A DNA stretch of 6,960 nt from Candidatus Bathyarchaeota archaeon (GCA_023488835.1 JAMDCS010000088.1:1-6960), one strand, 5' to 3'; shown: positions 1 through 5,684, counted from the stretch's first letter. The notes: a model not told the origin generated them from the sequence alone. A program made the numbers and translations.

Positions 1-97
1 CAACTTTTAACCTGTTTTTTAATTATTGATTTTTAATCTGTATTCTGGTTAATCAAAGCTTATTTGCCAATCAGTAGAGTGATAACCGGTTACAAAG

Positions 98-340
98 TTG
101 GTTTACAAAAAAGCCAGACGCAAACGCAGCAAAGGCCTCATAATAATGCTGCTTCCAGTACTCATCTTTATAGGCGTCATTGGCTGGTGCATGTACGCAC
201 TGGACAAAAGAAACTCAAAACCAGCACGTCGAAAACCAACACGACAAAGACCAGCCCGAAAAGACAACGTAACCCTGACGCCCATCACTTTTGAAGAACA
301 GCATGAAATAAGAATGCGTAATGCAACAAGCAACCGCTAA
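98..340 (+). CDS. Small basic single-pass membrane protein, function unknown
   Basis: An 80-residue protein starting with TTG; an in-frame stop at 83-85 leaves no earlier start, and the next possible one (ATG at 146) would fall inside the membrane helix. The first 12 residues are strongly basic (KKARRKRSK), followed by one hydrophobic helix at about residues 13-35 and a long, basic, proline-containing tail rich in R and K. By the positive-inside rule the N-terminus is probably cytoplasmic, although the tail is also positive, so the topology is uncertain. No catalytic motif or cysteine pair is visible. No clear ribosome binding site precedes the start. A reading frame overlapping it (64-294) lacks this charge and helix pattern and was not chosen. 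I do not recognise the family. Confidence 0.6.
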   Translation: MVYKKARRKRSKGLIIMLLPVLIFIGVIGWCMYALDKRNSKPARRKPTRQRPARKDNVTLTPITFEEQHEIRMRNATSNR

Positions 341-485
341 TTCTCAATTATTTGCCAATTTTAAGGTTCATATTGGTAGCGGAGCTCGCATGCTTGTTGT
401 TACAAGAACACAGTCACAACGCCATTTATAGTCGGCAAAATACTTGTTCTTTTGCGAGAAATAGCCATCCAAGAGGTACACCCAC

Positions 486-595
486 GCTTGACGGGTCAGC
501 CGTTAACCATGACGCGCGTCGTTTCTACCCCTAAAGAAGGATTAGGGCACTATTTTTGATCCTCGTCTTAGGTTAACACGGGCGGTCCGTCAAGC
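486..595. other. Long imperfect inverted repeat with internal hairpins; possible structured RNA or small palindromic element
   Basis: This lies in the 341-688 gap, where I see no convincing gene on either strand. The arms 486-508 and 571-595 are complementary: GCTTGACGG pairs with CCGTCAAGC (9 bp), TTAACC pairs with GGTTAA (6 bp), and a partly paired GC-rich stretch lies between them. The enclosed part holds a perfect palindrome (GACGCGCGTC, 511-520) and a hairpin CCCTAA/TTAGGG (529-547, 7-nt loop). A competing pairing of about 530-542 with 559-572 is also possible. On the + strand the outer stem is followed by TTTTT (600-604), and a weak TATA-like CATTTATAG lies at 423-431, so a + transcript of about 150 nt is conceivable. 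It matches neither the SRP RNA nor the RNase P RNA signatures I know. It could instead be a miniature palindromic element. Confidence 0.35.
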
Positions 596-636
596 CTACT
601 TTTTGTTACACCGTTCAAAATAGTTTAGTTGGTTTC

Positions 637-646
637 TTATATATAA
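637..646 (+). promoter_or_regulatory. TATA box for the Vsr/DUF559-like gene
   Basis: TTATATATAA is close to an ideal archaeal TATA element. Transcription would start near 667, giving a leader of about 22 nt to the TTG at 689. The motif is self-complementary, so it could also fire leftwards across the structured element at 486-595. Confidence 0.6.
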
Positions 647-688
647 TTTATTAAGGGTCAGATGCAATGCTACCTTTCGTGAGCCACT

Positions 689-1042
689 TTGAGCTATAAA
701 GAACGCATGCATCCTAAAGTTAGCAGGGCAGAAATTGAAGTTTTTAAAGCGTTAAGCATGTCTGGGTTAACTAGCGGCATGGTAACGCAGCAACCAATCA
801 TCCTAAAATCAACCATACCCGATTTCTGCTGGATGGAAAAACGCAAAATCATTTACTTAGACGGCATACCCGTGCACAAAAAAGACAAAGCGATAGAACG
901 TGACGAGGAAATCACAGATCTTTTAACGGCTCAGGGCTGGGATGTTCTCAGGATTCCTTATCAGCCGCCTCTGACGGATAAGGGGTTGCAGGAGATAATG
1001 GCGACTATAAAGCGCTTTTTGAATGTTGATGAGGAAGAATAA
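689..1042 (+). CDS. Stand-alone Vsr/DUF559-like PD-(D/E)XK endonuclease-fold protein
   Basis: A 117-residue protein resembling the DUF559 / very-short-patch-repair-like nuclease fold. Visible in order: a conserved helix with Glu (E15, E17); a TxPDF-type strand (T42, P44, D45, F46); a second acidic strand IIYLDG (D58) followed by V-H (H63); the helix motif RDEE (R71-E74); and GWDVLRIPY (83-91), the C-terminal strand typical of this family. D45, D58 and H63 are the likely metal/catalytic residues. The whole protein is one compact domain, with no methylase or helicase beside it, so a role in DNA repair or in cleaving foreign or damaged DNA is inferred only from the fold. The TTG start is preferred because a stop at 680-682 prevents extension and the TATA box fits; ATG at 707 would shorten it by six residues. 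No strong Shine-Dalgarno sequence is seen. Confidence 0.75.
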   Translation: MSYKERMHPKVSRAEIEVFKALSMSGLTSGMVTQQPIILKSTIPDFCWMEKRKIIYLDGIPVHKKDKAIERDEEITDLLTAQGWDVLRIPYQPPLTDKGLQEIMATIKRFLNVDEEE

Positions 1043-1101
1043 AGCAGATTTTTCCCAAATTTCTTTAATCATTCATAATTGAGTTTGTATTTGCACTGGA
1101 A

Positions 1102-1125
1102 ATCAGGGTTTGTTGCCCGATTTTT
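1102..1125 (+). terminator. Hairpin plus T-run after the nuclease gene
   Basis: ATC(A)GGG pairs with CCCGAT around a 7-nt loop (1109-1115), with one bulged A at 1105, and is followed directly by five T (1121-1125). It lies 60 nt past the stop of the nuclease gene. The stem is short, so the call is tentative. Confidence 0.4.
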
Positions 1126-1189
1126 CTTACTCTTACATAGTTAGTTTTTAATAGTTCCATTATCCATTCGGATAAAACAGGGGAAAGGG

Positions 1190-1474
1190 ATGACTAGTTT
1201 AAAAAAACGCTTAGACAACGTCCTAAACGAACTATCCACCATGGACACTGAGCTTGACGAGGAAACCTCAGGCAACGTCGCGGCCGAATTATCAATCATT
1301 AAAGGAGCCTTCAAACAATCCGAGCGTTATCCAGTATGCTGCTTCACCTATGACGCTGGTTCACGAATCATTTGCGACACATGCGGTCCCTTGCCAACCG
1401 AGGCGTTCATGGAGAAATGCAGAGTTTGCCAAGCACAAATCAAAGAAGCACTATCCATATTGCAGAATGCCTAG
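1190..1474 (+). CDS. Small Cys-rich (two CxxC) protein, function unknown
   Basis: A 94-residue soluble protein starting with ATG directly behind a purine-rich AGGGGAAAGGG stretch that can serve as ribosome binding site. The N-terminal half (1-45) looks helical and charged. The C-terminal half has a CC pair (C50, C51), then CDTC (C62, C65) and CRVC (C77, C80), and ends in a helix (IKEALSIL). The two CxxC pairs, 11 residues apart, suggest one zinc site with C50 or C51 possibly in reserve; an iron-sulfur or redox role cannot be excluded. A weak AT-rich TTTTTAATAG at 1146-1155 could be its TATA element. No homologous family is recognised, and the neighbours do not point to a pathway. Confidence 0.65.
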   Translation: MTSLKKRLDNVLNELSTMDTELDEETSGNVAAELSIIKGAFKQSERYPVCCFTYDAGSRIICDTCGPLPTEAFMEKCRVCQAQIKEALSILQNA

Positions 1475-1522
1475 CTTAGCTCATTGTTGTTGCAGCATAG
1501 CAATCACACATCTTTATCCATG

Positions 1523-1530
1523 TTTTATAC
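1523..1530 (+). promoter_or_regulatory. Candidate TATA box for the RAM-domain gene
   Basis: TTTTATAC is centred about 25 nt before the ATG at 1552. This predicts a very short or absent leader, which conflicts with the GGAGAT ribosome binding site at 1542-1547. The start may therefore be slightly upstream, or TCTTTATCC at 1511-1519 may be the real element. Confidence 0.35.
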
Positions 1531-1551
1531 ATTAAAATTTTGGAGATTTTA

Positions 1552-1836
1552 ATGCAAAAAAGTATGATGCAGAAATATCTTCTTTTAGTAAAATTGAACC
1601 CTGCAAAAACAGAAGCATTCTTCAATTCGTTAAGCAAACTTTCTGAGCGGCCAATTGAAGGCGTAAGAGTCAACGATTCTTACAATGTCTTTGGAACCTG
1701 GGATTTCGCAATATGGTTTGAAGCAGACAGCAACGAGAACGCAATTCACTTTGTCGGCGAAAGAATCAGGGTAATGGAAGGTGTAAGTGAAACCTTAACG
1801 ATGCCGGCAACAAACATCAAAGAACACAACATGTAA
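1552..1836 (+). CDS. Stand-alone Lrp/AsnC-type RAM (ligand-binding) domain protein
   Basis: A 94-residue protein with the dimeric alpha/beta-barrel pattern of the Lrp/AsnC regulation-of-amino-acid-metabolism domain: strand YLLLVKLNP, helix, strand with V-x-x-S-Y-N-V, the diagnostic GTWDFAIWFEAD segment (equivalent to the GxYD core), helix NAIHFVGERI, then GVSETLTMP. There is no helix-turn-helix, so it is a RAM-only protein. Known RAM-only proteins bind small ligands such as amino acids, or pair with full Lrp-type regulators; which applies here is unknown. An upstream in-frame TTG (1540) would put the GGAG motif inside the gene, whereas ATG 1552 sits 4 nt behind GGAGAT, so ATG is chosen. It appears to be a single-gene transcript ending in a T9 run. 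Confidence 0.75.
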   Translation: MQKSMMQKYLLLVKLNPAKTEAFFNSLSKLSERPIEGVRVNDSYNVFGTWDFAIWFEADSNENAIHFVGERIRVMEGVSETLTMPATNIKEHNM

Positions 1837-1845
1837 AAATCCTTA

Positions 1846-1854
1846 TTTTTTTTT
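1846..1854 (+). terminator. Nine-T terminator after the RAM-domain gene
   Basis: An uninterrupted run of nine T starts 9 nt after the stop codon, the typical archaeal oligo-T termination signal. It has no preceding stem. Confidence 0.55.
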
Positions 1855-1872
1855 GTTCTATGCAAAGTTCTC

Positions 1873-1897
1873 ACAGGTGAGTCGAACCTGTCTTTTT
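1873..1897 (+). terminator. Hairpin with T-run, possible back-up terminator
   Basis: A perfect 6-bp stem ACAGGT/ACCTGT with a 7-nt loop is followed by TCTTTTT. It lies 19 nt after the T9 run. A further short hairpin TGCC/GGCA occurs just downstream (about 1905-1920). The rest of the gap up to 2074 shows no gene I can support. Confidence 0.4.
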
Positions 1898-2074
1898 AGT
1901 TATTTTTGCCTGTTGGGGCAATTCTGTGCCTCAAATCACGTAAGTCACATGGCAAGTCTTCTGTTTATTCTAAGCATTAATTTTAACTTAATCGCTCAGA
2001 TTCATTGTAAAAAAATAACCCTTTCATGCACTAACAGCCAGACCTTGGCACGCTAAAGAAATAACTGGAAAAAT

Positions 2075-2188
2075 TGGCGCCGGGAGGGGGATTTGAACCC
2101 CCGTGGCCCCGAGAGGCCACAAGCTAATTGGTGCCCCTTTACGGCGGCATCTCCAGGCTTGCTCCCTGCCTGGCTAGGAGACCCCGGC
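2075..2188 (-). tRNA. tRNA-Ser(GGA) with a 25-nt intron and encoded CCA
   Basis: A class II tRNA read on the minus strand. The acceptor stem pairs GCCGGGG (2188-2182) with TCCCGGC (2085-2079), one G-U at the base, with discriminator G73 (2078) and CCA in the DNA (2077-2075). The D arm has AGCCAGGCA as loop; the T arm is GGGGG-TTCAAAT-CCCCC. A long variable arm (TGGCC/GGCCA) marks a Ser or Leu type, and G73 plus anticodon GGA gives Ser. The anticodon stem is CAAGC/GCTTG and the mature loop CTGGAGA. An intron at 2126-2150 lies between positions 37 and 38, with bulges AG|A and TT|A flanking a four-position helix CTGG/CCAA (one C-A mismatch), the classic bulge-helix-bulge geometry. The mature length is 89 nt with CCA. 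Oligo-T (2074-2070) follows the 3' end. Confidence 0.95.
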
Positions 2189-2237
2189 AAACAAAGCTGT
2201 GATGCAATGATTTGCACCTTTTCTCTGACCTTTGCAC

Positions 2238-2246
2238 AATTTAAAG
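2238..2246 (-). promoter_or_regulatory. Candidate TATA box for tRNA-Ser
   Basis: CTTTAAATT on the minus strand lies about 54 nt before the tRNA 5' end, which would leave a leader of about 28 nt to be removed by RNase P. The remainder of 2189-2443 is AT-rich with no supported gene. Confidence 0.4.
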
Positions 2247-2386
2247 TTTTATCGTAAATGCTCTGTTATGTGTAGTTTGTTGGTTTAGCGTTTACATGAA
2301 AGAGATAAAATGTTCAGATAAAATTATTTTTGTGTCTCAGGGGTTAAATGTGACCTTTTAAACTGGAAAAATAAAAAGAAAAGGAT

Positions 2387-2407
2387 AAAAAATAGTGGTT
2401 TAACTAT
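2387..2407 (-). terminator. Terminator of the 149-aa gene
   Basis: On the minus strand a short stem ATAGT/ACTAT (6-nt loop) runs straight into six T and then further T-rich sequence to about 2366. It lies 37 nt past the stop codon at 2444. Confidence 0.5.
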
Positions 2408-2443
2408 GTGGCGTTTGTTGGTTTTTGCGTTTCCGTTTTTGGT

Positions 2444-2893
2444 TTACATCATCGGCGCGGCTACTCGCGGAGTTTTTTCACCTTTGAAAGCAGCAGGGTA
2501 AACTCTTATGGTTGCTTCACCGTTTCTCTGGTCGTTGATGCCTTCAACCCAGCCTTTAGTATTGTTTAACCAGCTGAGTCTAGGCGAGTTGGTCATGTAG
2601 GTTACTTCACCATTGAAGCTGCCTTCCATCGGTTTTTCCTGCCTCCCAGTGCCTTTGCCTGTTATCATTATGACATCGCCTTCTTTGGTTGTTTCCATCC
2701 CCTTAGCTTCCCACTCGTTTGTCCCATCCATCTTCAATTTGACATCGACGGTTTCCCAGTGCATTCCGTGGTATTTTCCTTTAACTTCGCCCATAGAATT
2801 GTACTGTATCATGGCGCCGTCAGTGTTGAACTCTTTTATGGTCGCTGTAGTGTTTTTCTCTTTTATTTCAGCCCACATTTCTCTTTTTTCCAT
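2444..2893 (-). CDS. 149-aa soluble protein of unknown function, probably all-beta
   Basis: The protein has no cysteine, no signal peptide and no membrane segment. Its pattern of short alternating strands separated by G, N and D turns (for example TATIKEF, GAMIQYN, VDVKLKM, DVIMITGKGTG, GEATIRVY) suggests a beta-barrel or calycin-like fold; this is a reading of the sequence, not a family match. Start choice: an open frame continues upstream to 2992, but a GGTG motif (2903-2900) sits 6 nt before ATG 2893 and a TATA-like element at 2923-2932 would start transcription near 2902, so longer versions would not be transcribed. ATG at 2905 is a possible leaderless alternative. The gene is followed by a terminator and looks monocistronic. 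It may be a small-ligand binder, but nothing proves it. Confidence 0.65.
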   Translation of the reverse strand: MEKREMWAEIKEKNTTATIKEFNTDGAMIQYNSMGEVKGKYHGMHWETVDVKLKMDGTNEWEAKGMETTKEGDVIMITGKGTGRQEKPMEGSFNGEVTYMTNSPRLSWLNNTKGWVEGINDQRNGEATIRVYPAAFKGEKTPRVAAPMM

Positions 2894-2922
2894 CAAAAAC
2901 ACCATGGAACTAAAACGTGGAG

Positions 2923-2932
2923 TAAATTTATC
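2923..2932 (-). promoter_or_regulatory. TATA-like element for the 149-aa gene
   Basis: ATAAATTTA on the minus strand predicts a transcript start near 2902, just before the GGTG ribosome binding site (2903-2900). This supports ATG 2893 as the start. Confidence 0.4.
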
Positions 2933-2982
2933 TCTATGTGACTGTACCAACACACAAACATACATTGTAACAAATTGAACGC

Positions 2983-3050
2983 TCTGCACCATTGGCAGTT
3001 GGAATGGTAGGAGATAGGGTTCTATAGAAAACTAAGCAACCTATCGCAGA
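2983..3050. other. Possible three-way-junction fold in the gap between two genes
   Basis: On the + strand, P1 TCTGC (2983-2987) pairs with GCAGA (3046-3050). P2 ACCATT/AATGGT (2988-3008) has a 9-nt loop. P3 GATAGG(G)TT/AACCTATC (3013-3045) has one bulged G and a 16-nt loop. P2 and P3 abut P1 without unpaired bases, and only AGGA joins P2 to P3. About 19 bp form in 68 nt. No promoter is placed correctly for a transcript starting exactly here: the TATA in the neighbouring repeat would start minus transcription inside P3. A processed leader, a DNA cruciform or chance are all possible. Confidence 0.3.
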
Positions 3051-3056
3051 AAATTT

Positions 3057-3081
3057 CGCCTTTATATAAGGGGGCTATAGA
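3057..3081 (+). repeat. Copy A of an exact 25-bp inverted repeat with TATA-like core
   Basis: It contains CCTTTATATAAGGGGG and ends CTATAGA, and is identical in reverse complement to 5758-5782. Its core TTTATATA is a strong archaeal TATA element that can work either way: rightwards it would start an RNA near 3090 antisense to the aIF5B 3' end, leftwards near 3039 toward the 149-aa gene. The TATA consensus accounts for only about 8-10 of the 25 matching bases. Confidence 0.85.
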
Positions 3082-3161
3082 TTGTTCCGAGCAACTGAGA
3101 TACCTAGTAATAGGAATGTTGCAGTGCAGTTAATTGTGTTTCACAGAAGTCCAAACACAGG

Positions 3162-3176
3162 AAAAAAGCTTAAGCT
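3162..3176 (-). terminator. Weak terminator at the aIF5B stop
   Basis: On the minus strand the palindrome AGCTTAAGCT overlaps the TAG stop and is followed by six T. The stem is only 3 bp if a 4-nt loop is allowed, so the T-run is the main signal. A hairpin GTGTTT/AAACAC lies a little further on (3158-3136). Confidence 0.4.
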
Positions 3177-4959
3177 AAACGCCAGCCCAGAACAGTGTCT
3201 TTTTCCGCATAAGTGCAATGTACTCTTTGAGGACATCTTGCTCTTCACTGGTCAAATCATCCAAATGCGCCGTTAACAATTTTTTCGCGTCAGCCTCAGG
3301 CACCTTCACAAACAAAACATCCCGTTCAAACACATGCCGTCCCGCAATGGGTTTATCCATCGAAACCGCAACCTGCGCCCCAACCTTGGCTTCACCAACA
3401 GCTTTGCCTTGGTCTTGGATCTGCTGCACCTCACCTAAATCGCTGCTGTCCTCAGCGCGCAAAAGCCCAACACGAGGCTTCAATCTTCCGCCCAAAACTT
3501 CCACACCGAAAATTGCTGGTTTGGCTCGGCGAAAAATGCAGTTCGGCAAAACCATGACTTTTCCAGGTTTCACAAGCGCCTCGAATTCTTGTTCGCTTTT
3601 TGCTTCACGCTTGTTCTTCACCCATGCAAGATACTTGTCGATTAAGTTGTAAATGATGGGTTCCTTAAAAATAGGAACATTATTAGCCGCTGCTTCTGTT
3701 TCTGCGTCAGGCAATGTTTTTACGCCAAAAGCCAAAACTGCCCCAACTAACGGTTCACGCGTCTTCACAACCGACGCTTCAATCACGTCGCGTTTACTGA
3801 TGTCTCCGATGTCAGCAATTCGGACCTGTACGTTGTTGGCTTTGAGGATTTCAGCCATTGCCTCCAAAGAACCCAAAGTATCCGCTTTAACGATTACGCC
3901 TTCGATTTCTTTTGCAATTCTGATTCTGCCAATTTCTTCAGTGATGAGTTTGCAATATTTTGCTGGGTCTTCGCCAGCGGGGACAGCAAACAATGGTGCA
4001 CCTGCCAAAGCGCCCTCTAAACCTGGAGCAACAACTTTGACACCTGCTGACGCATAAACGCATTCGACGCTTGTGAATTTGTCTCGTGGGTCACGCATTT
4101 CATCAAGCGGCTTTGGCACCAAAATGGCTCTTACGTGGGCTGAAATTGGTCCGTCTCTGCCGCCGACTACGATTAAATCGTCTTTGTGCAGGGTGCCATC
4201 ATAAATAATGGCGTTGAGGGTTAAGCCTAAACCTGGCTCTTCTTTGACCTCTAGAACTGAGCCTTTTGCTGCGCCTTCAGTTGTCTGTAAGCGCTGTTTT
4301 AGAAATTGTTGAGTTAACCCAACTAAAACCATGACTAGTTCTGCTAAGCCTTCGCCTGTTTTTGCGCTGGTAGGCACCAAGGCGACGTTGACAGTGAAGT
4401 CGCGGATGTGGTCGAAGCGGTCGGTTTTAAAACTTAAACGGCTGAATTCGCCCATGACCTGGTAGAGGCGGTTGTTGAAGTCTTCCTGAACAAAGCTGCT
4501 TTGGAGTGTGTAGGATTTTAGGAAGGGTGTGGATTGTTGGGGTTTCCAGCCTGGGATGCGGTCGATTTTGTTGACGGCAACGATGAAGGGTGTTTTGCGT
4601 GCTTTGAGGATTTCTATGCACTCAAAAGTTTGGGCTTCAAAGCCTTTCAAGATGTCCACAACGAGGATGGCGATGTCGGCGACGCTTCCACCTCTGCGCC
4701 TCAAATTTGTGAATGCTTCATGCCCAGGCGTATCAACGATGAGTAAACCGGGAATTTCTATGCCTGTTTTGAAGTTTGACATGTATGGTCCAATGAGCTG
4801 CTTGAGGGTTTCGACGGGGAAGAAGCTTGCGCCGATGTGCTGGGTCATTCCTCCTGCTTCGCGTGCTTGAACGCTGGTTTTCCGCAGTTCGTCAAGAAGC
4901 GAGGTCTTGCCTGTATCTACGTGTCCTAGAACGCATACGATTGGTTGGCGCGTGGGCAT
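3175..4959 (-). CDS. infB: Translation initiation factor aIF5B (IF2-family GTPase)
   Basis: A 594-residue cytoplasmic GTPase of normal archaeal aIF5B length; the factor promotes ribosomal subunit joining and placement of initiator tRNA. All G motifs are present: G1 GHVDTGKT (12-19), G2 threonine in GGMTQHIG (T39), G3 DTPGH (76-80), G4 NKID (130-133), G5 SAK (198-200). The catalytic His of G3 is H80. A beta-barrel domain II follows (about 230-350, with VLEVKEEPGLG and the NAIIYDGTL strand), then domain III (about 360-450, GVIVKADTLGSLEAM) and the C-terminal barrel domain IV (about 465-590) with GKVMVLPNCIFRRAKPAIFGVEV. The eukaryotic-type N-terminal extension is absent, as usual in archaea, and no intein interrupts the G domain. 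ATG 4959 is preceded by AAGGGAG (4976-4970). Antisense open frames over this gene are shadows. Confidence 0.97.
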   Translation of the reverse strand: MPTRQPIVCVLGHVDTGKTSLLDELRKTSVQAREAGGMTQHIGASFFPVETLKQLIGPYMSNFKTGIEIPGLLIVDTPGHEAFTNLRRRGGSVADIAILVVDILKGFEAQTFECIEILKARKTPFIVAVNKIDRIPGWKPQQSTPFLKSYTLQSSFVQEDFNNRLYQVMGEFSRLSFKTDRFDHIRDFTVNVALVPTSAKTGEGLAELVMVLVGLTQQFLKQRLQTTEGAAKGSVLEVKEEPGLGLTLNAIIYDGTLHKDDLIVVGGRDGPISAHVRAILVPKPLDEMRDPRDKFTSVECVYASAGVKVVAPGLEGALAGAPLFAVPAGEDPAKYCKLITEEIGRIRIAKEIEGVIVKADTLGSLEAMAEILKANNVQVRIADIGDISKRDVIEASVVKTREPLVGAVLAFGVKTLPDAETEAAANNVPIFKEPIIYNLIDKYLAWVKNKREAKSEQEFEALVKPGKVMVLPNCIFRRAKPAIFGVEVLGGRLKPRVGLLRAEDSSDLGEVQQIQDQGKAVGEAKVGAQVAVSMDKPIAGRHVFERDVLFVKVPEADAKKLLTAHLDDLTSEEQDVLKEYIALMRKKTLFWAGV

Positions 4960-5015
4960 TTCAGTTTTTCTCCCTTCAATAATTGATGGTTTGGTTGATT
5001 TGTTATGAGTGTTGG

Positions 5016-5038
5016 TTAATAAATACTCATTTTATTTG
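5016..5038. promoter_or_regulatory. Divergent promoter region of aIF5B and the DUF4342 gene
   Basis: TTAATAAATA (5016-5025) reads TATTTATTAA on the minus strand and would start aIF5B transcription near 4995, a leader of about 36 nt. On the + strand the same element, or ATTTTATTTG just after it, would start the DUF4342 transcript near 5046-5060. The two genes may therefore share a control region. Confidence 0.45.
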
Positions 5039-5118
5039 TGTTGCGCCTTGTTTGTATAGTTTTGCTTTGTCAGGTAAAGTTTTTATTTTGTTGGTGTCTT
5101 TTCTGGTTTGGTGATTGT

Positions 5119-5436
5119 TTGCCTTATTGTGTCAAGTGTGGAGCTCCCTTAAGGGAAGGAGATAAGTTTTGCACGGTTTGCGGTGCCGCTGTTCCCAAGT
5201 TTTCGCGTGAGGAATACACGGTTTCTGGTAGCAACCTAGTTGAACGTGTTAGGGAGCTGTTGCATGAGGGAAATGTGACGCGTATAATCGTTAAGGATGA
5301 TGGAGGCAAAACTTTGCTGGAGATTCCTGTAACGGTTGGTGTGGTCGGAGTGGTTGTGGCTCCTTGGTTGGCGGCTCTGGGCGTTATTGCTGCTTTAGTG
5401 ACTAACTGTAGAATTGTTGTTGAGAGAAGAGAATAG
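5119..5436 (+). CDS. Zinc-ribbon plus DUF4342 protein
   Basis: A 105-residue protein. Residues 1-25 form a short zinc ribbon: C4-x2-C7-G-A ... C18-x2-C21-G-A. Residues about 31-104 match the DUF4342 pattern: an EEYTVSGSNLVERV helix, GNVTRIIVKDDGGKTLLEIPVTVG strands, a glycine/alanine/valine-rich hydrophobic stretch (74-95) and a terminal strand RIVVERRE. DUF4342 proteins are small and functionally uncharacterised; the hydrophobic stretch could be a membrane hairpin or a buried core. Start: TTG 5119 lies 3 nt behind GGTGAT (5110-5115), a strong archaeal Shine-Dalgarno match, and begins MPYCVKCG as zinc-ribbon proteins do. The longer frame from 5038 would add a Cys/Trp-rich tail with no such support. 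The gene stops 6 nt from the convergent gene. Confidence 0.85.
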   Translation: MPYCVKCGAPLREGDKFCTVCGAAVPKFSREEYTVSGSNLVERVRELLHEGNVTRIIVKDDGGKTLLEIPVTVGVVGVVVAPWLAALGVIAALVTNCRIVVERRE

Positions 5437-5442
5437 GGGAGT

Positions 5443-5643
5443 TTATTCGGGCGGTTTAACCATAAGCAGGAAAATGCCCAAAAGTACTAGAATAACACTT
5501 AGGGCGCCGAAGAGCACGCCAAACGGTCCCAATTCGGTGCTTGTGACTGTGAAATAGAGCATTACTGCACCAATTACTATCAGGAGTAATCCGAAGAGTC
5601 TTTCAGCTAAGGATACCCAGAATGTGTCGCCTTCTTCACTCAT
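5443..5643 (-). CDS. Small two-helix membrane protein, function unknown
   Basis: A 66-residue protein with a short acidic N-terminus (MSEEGD), two hydrophobic helices at about residues 16-35 and 40-61 joined by a tight TELGP turn, and a short KPPE tail. This is a hairpin membrane protein with both ends on the same side. Glycines within both helices (G18, G25, G42, G46, G56) would permit close packing or oligomers. ATG 5643 is preceded by AAGGGAAG about 11 nt upstream, and TTTATATG at 5692-5685 is placed to start transcription near 5662. It converges with the DUF4342 gene, leaving 6 nt between stop codons. No family is recognised. Confidence 0.7.
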   Translation of the reverse strand: MSEEGDTFWVSLAERLFGLLLIVIGAVMLYFTVTSTELGPFGVLFGALSVILVLLGIFLLMVKPPE

Positions 5644-5684
5644 GTCTTGTTTCTTCCCTTGCGTCTTTTCTTATGTGTTTCTTT

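Noticed and set aside
64..294. Open frame overlapping the small membrane protein
   Set aside because: Low-complexity Q/T/S/K composition without a fold; the 98-340 frame has a coherent basic N-terminus and membrane helix.
486..595. SRP RNA or RNase P RNA
   Set aside because: The conserved SRP helix 8 (GGAAG/AGCA) and RNase P core (GAGGAAAGUC) motifs are absent on both strands.
1873..1891. Resemblance to a tRNA T-arm (GGTTCGACTC) on the minus strand
   Set aside because: Stem register does not fit a T-arm: after closing G53-C61 the next pairs fail, and no acceptor or anticodon arm is found.
1853..2056. 67-aa + strand frame before the tRNA
   Set aside because: Starts within a terminator region, has no ribosome binding site and shows a random-looking Cys/Ser/Phe-rich composition.
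2195..2230. Possible box C/D sRNA (GTGATG ... CTGA)
   Set aside because: C box is imperfect, no internal D'/C' pair is present, and spacing is too short for a standard archaeal C/D RNA.
2894..2992. N-terminal extension of the 149-aa protein to 182 aa
   Set aside because: The promoter-like element and ribosome binding site fall inside this stretch, and ATG 2893 has correct spacing.
3218..4057. Long + strand open frames across aIF5B
   Set aside because: They are antisense shadows of a clearly conserved GTPase gene; their composition is Ser/Thr/Ala-rich without motifs.
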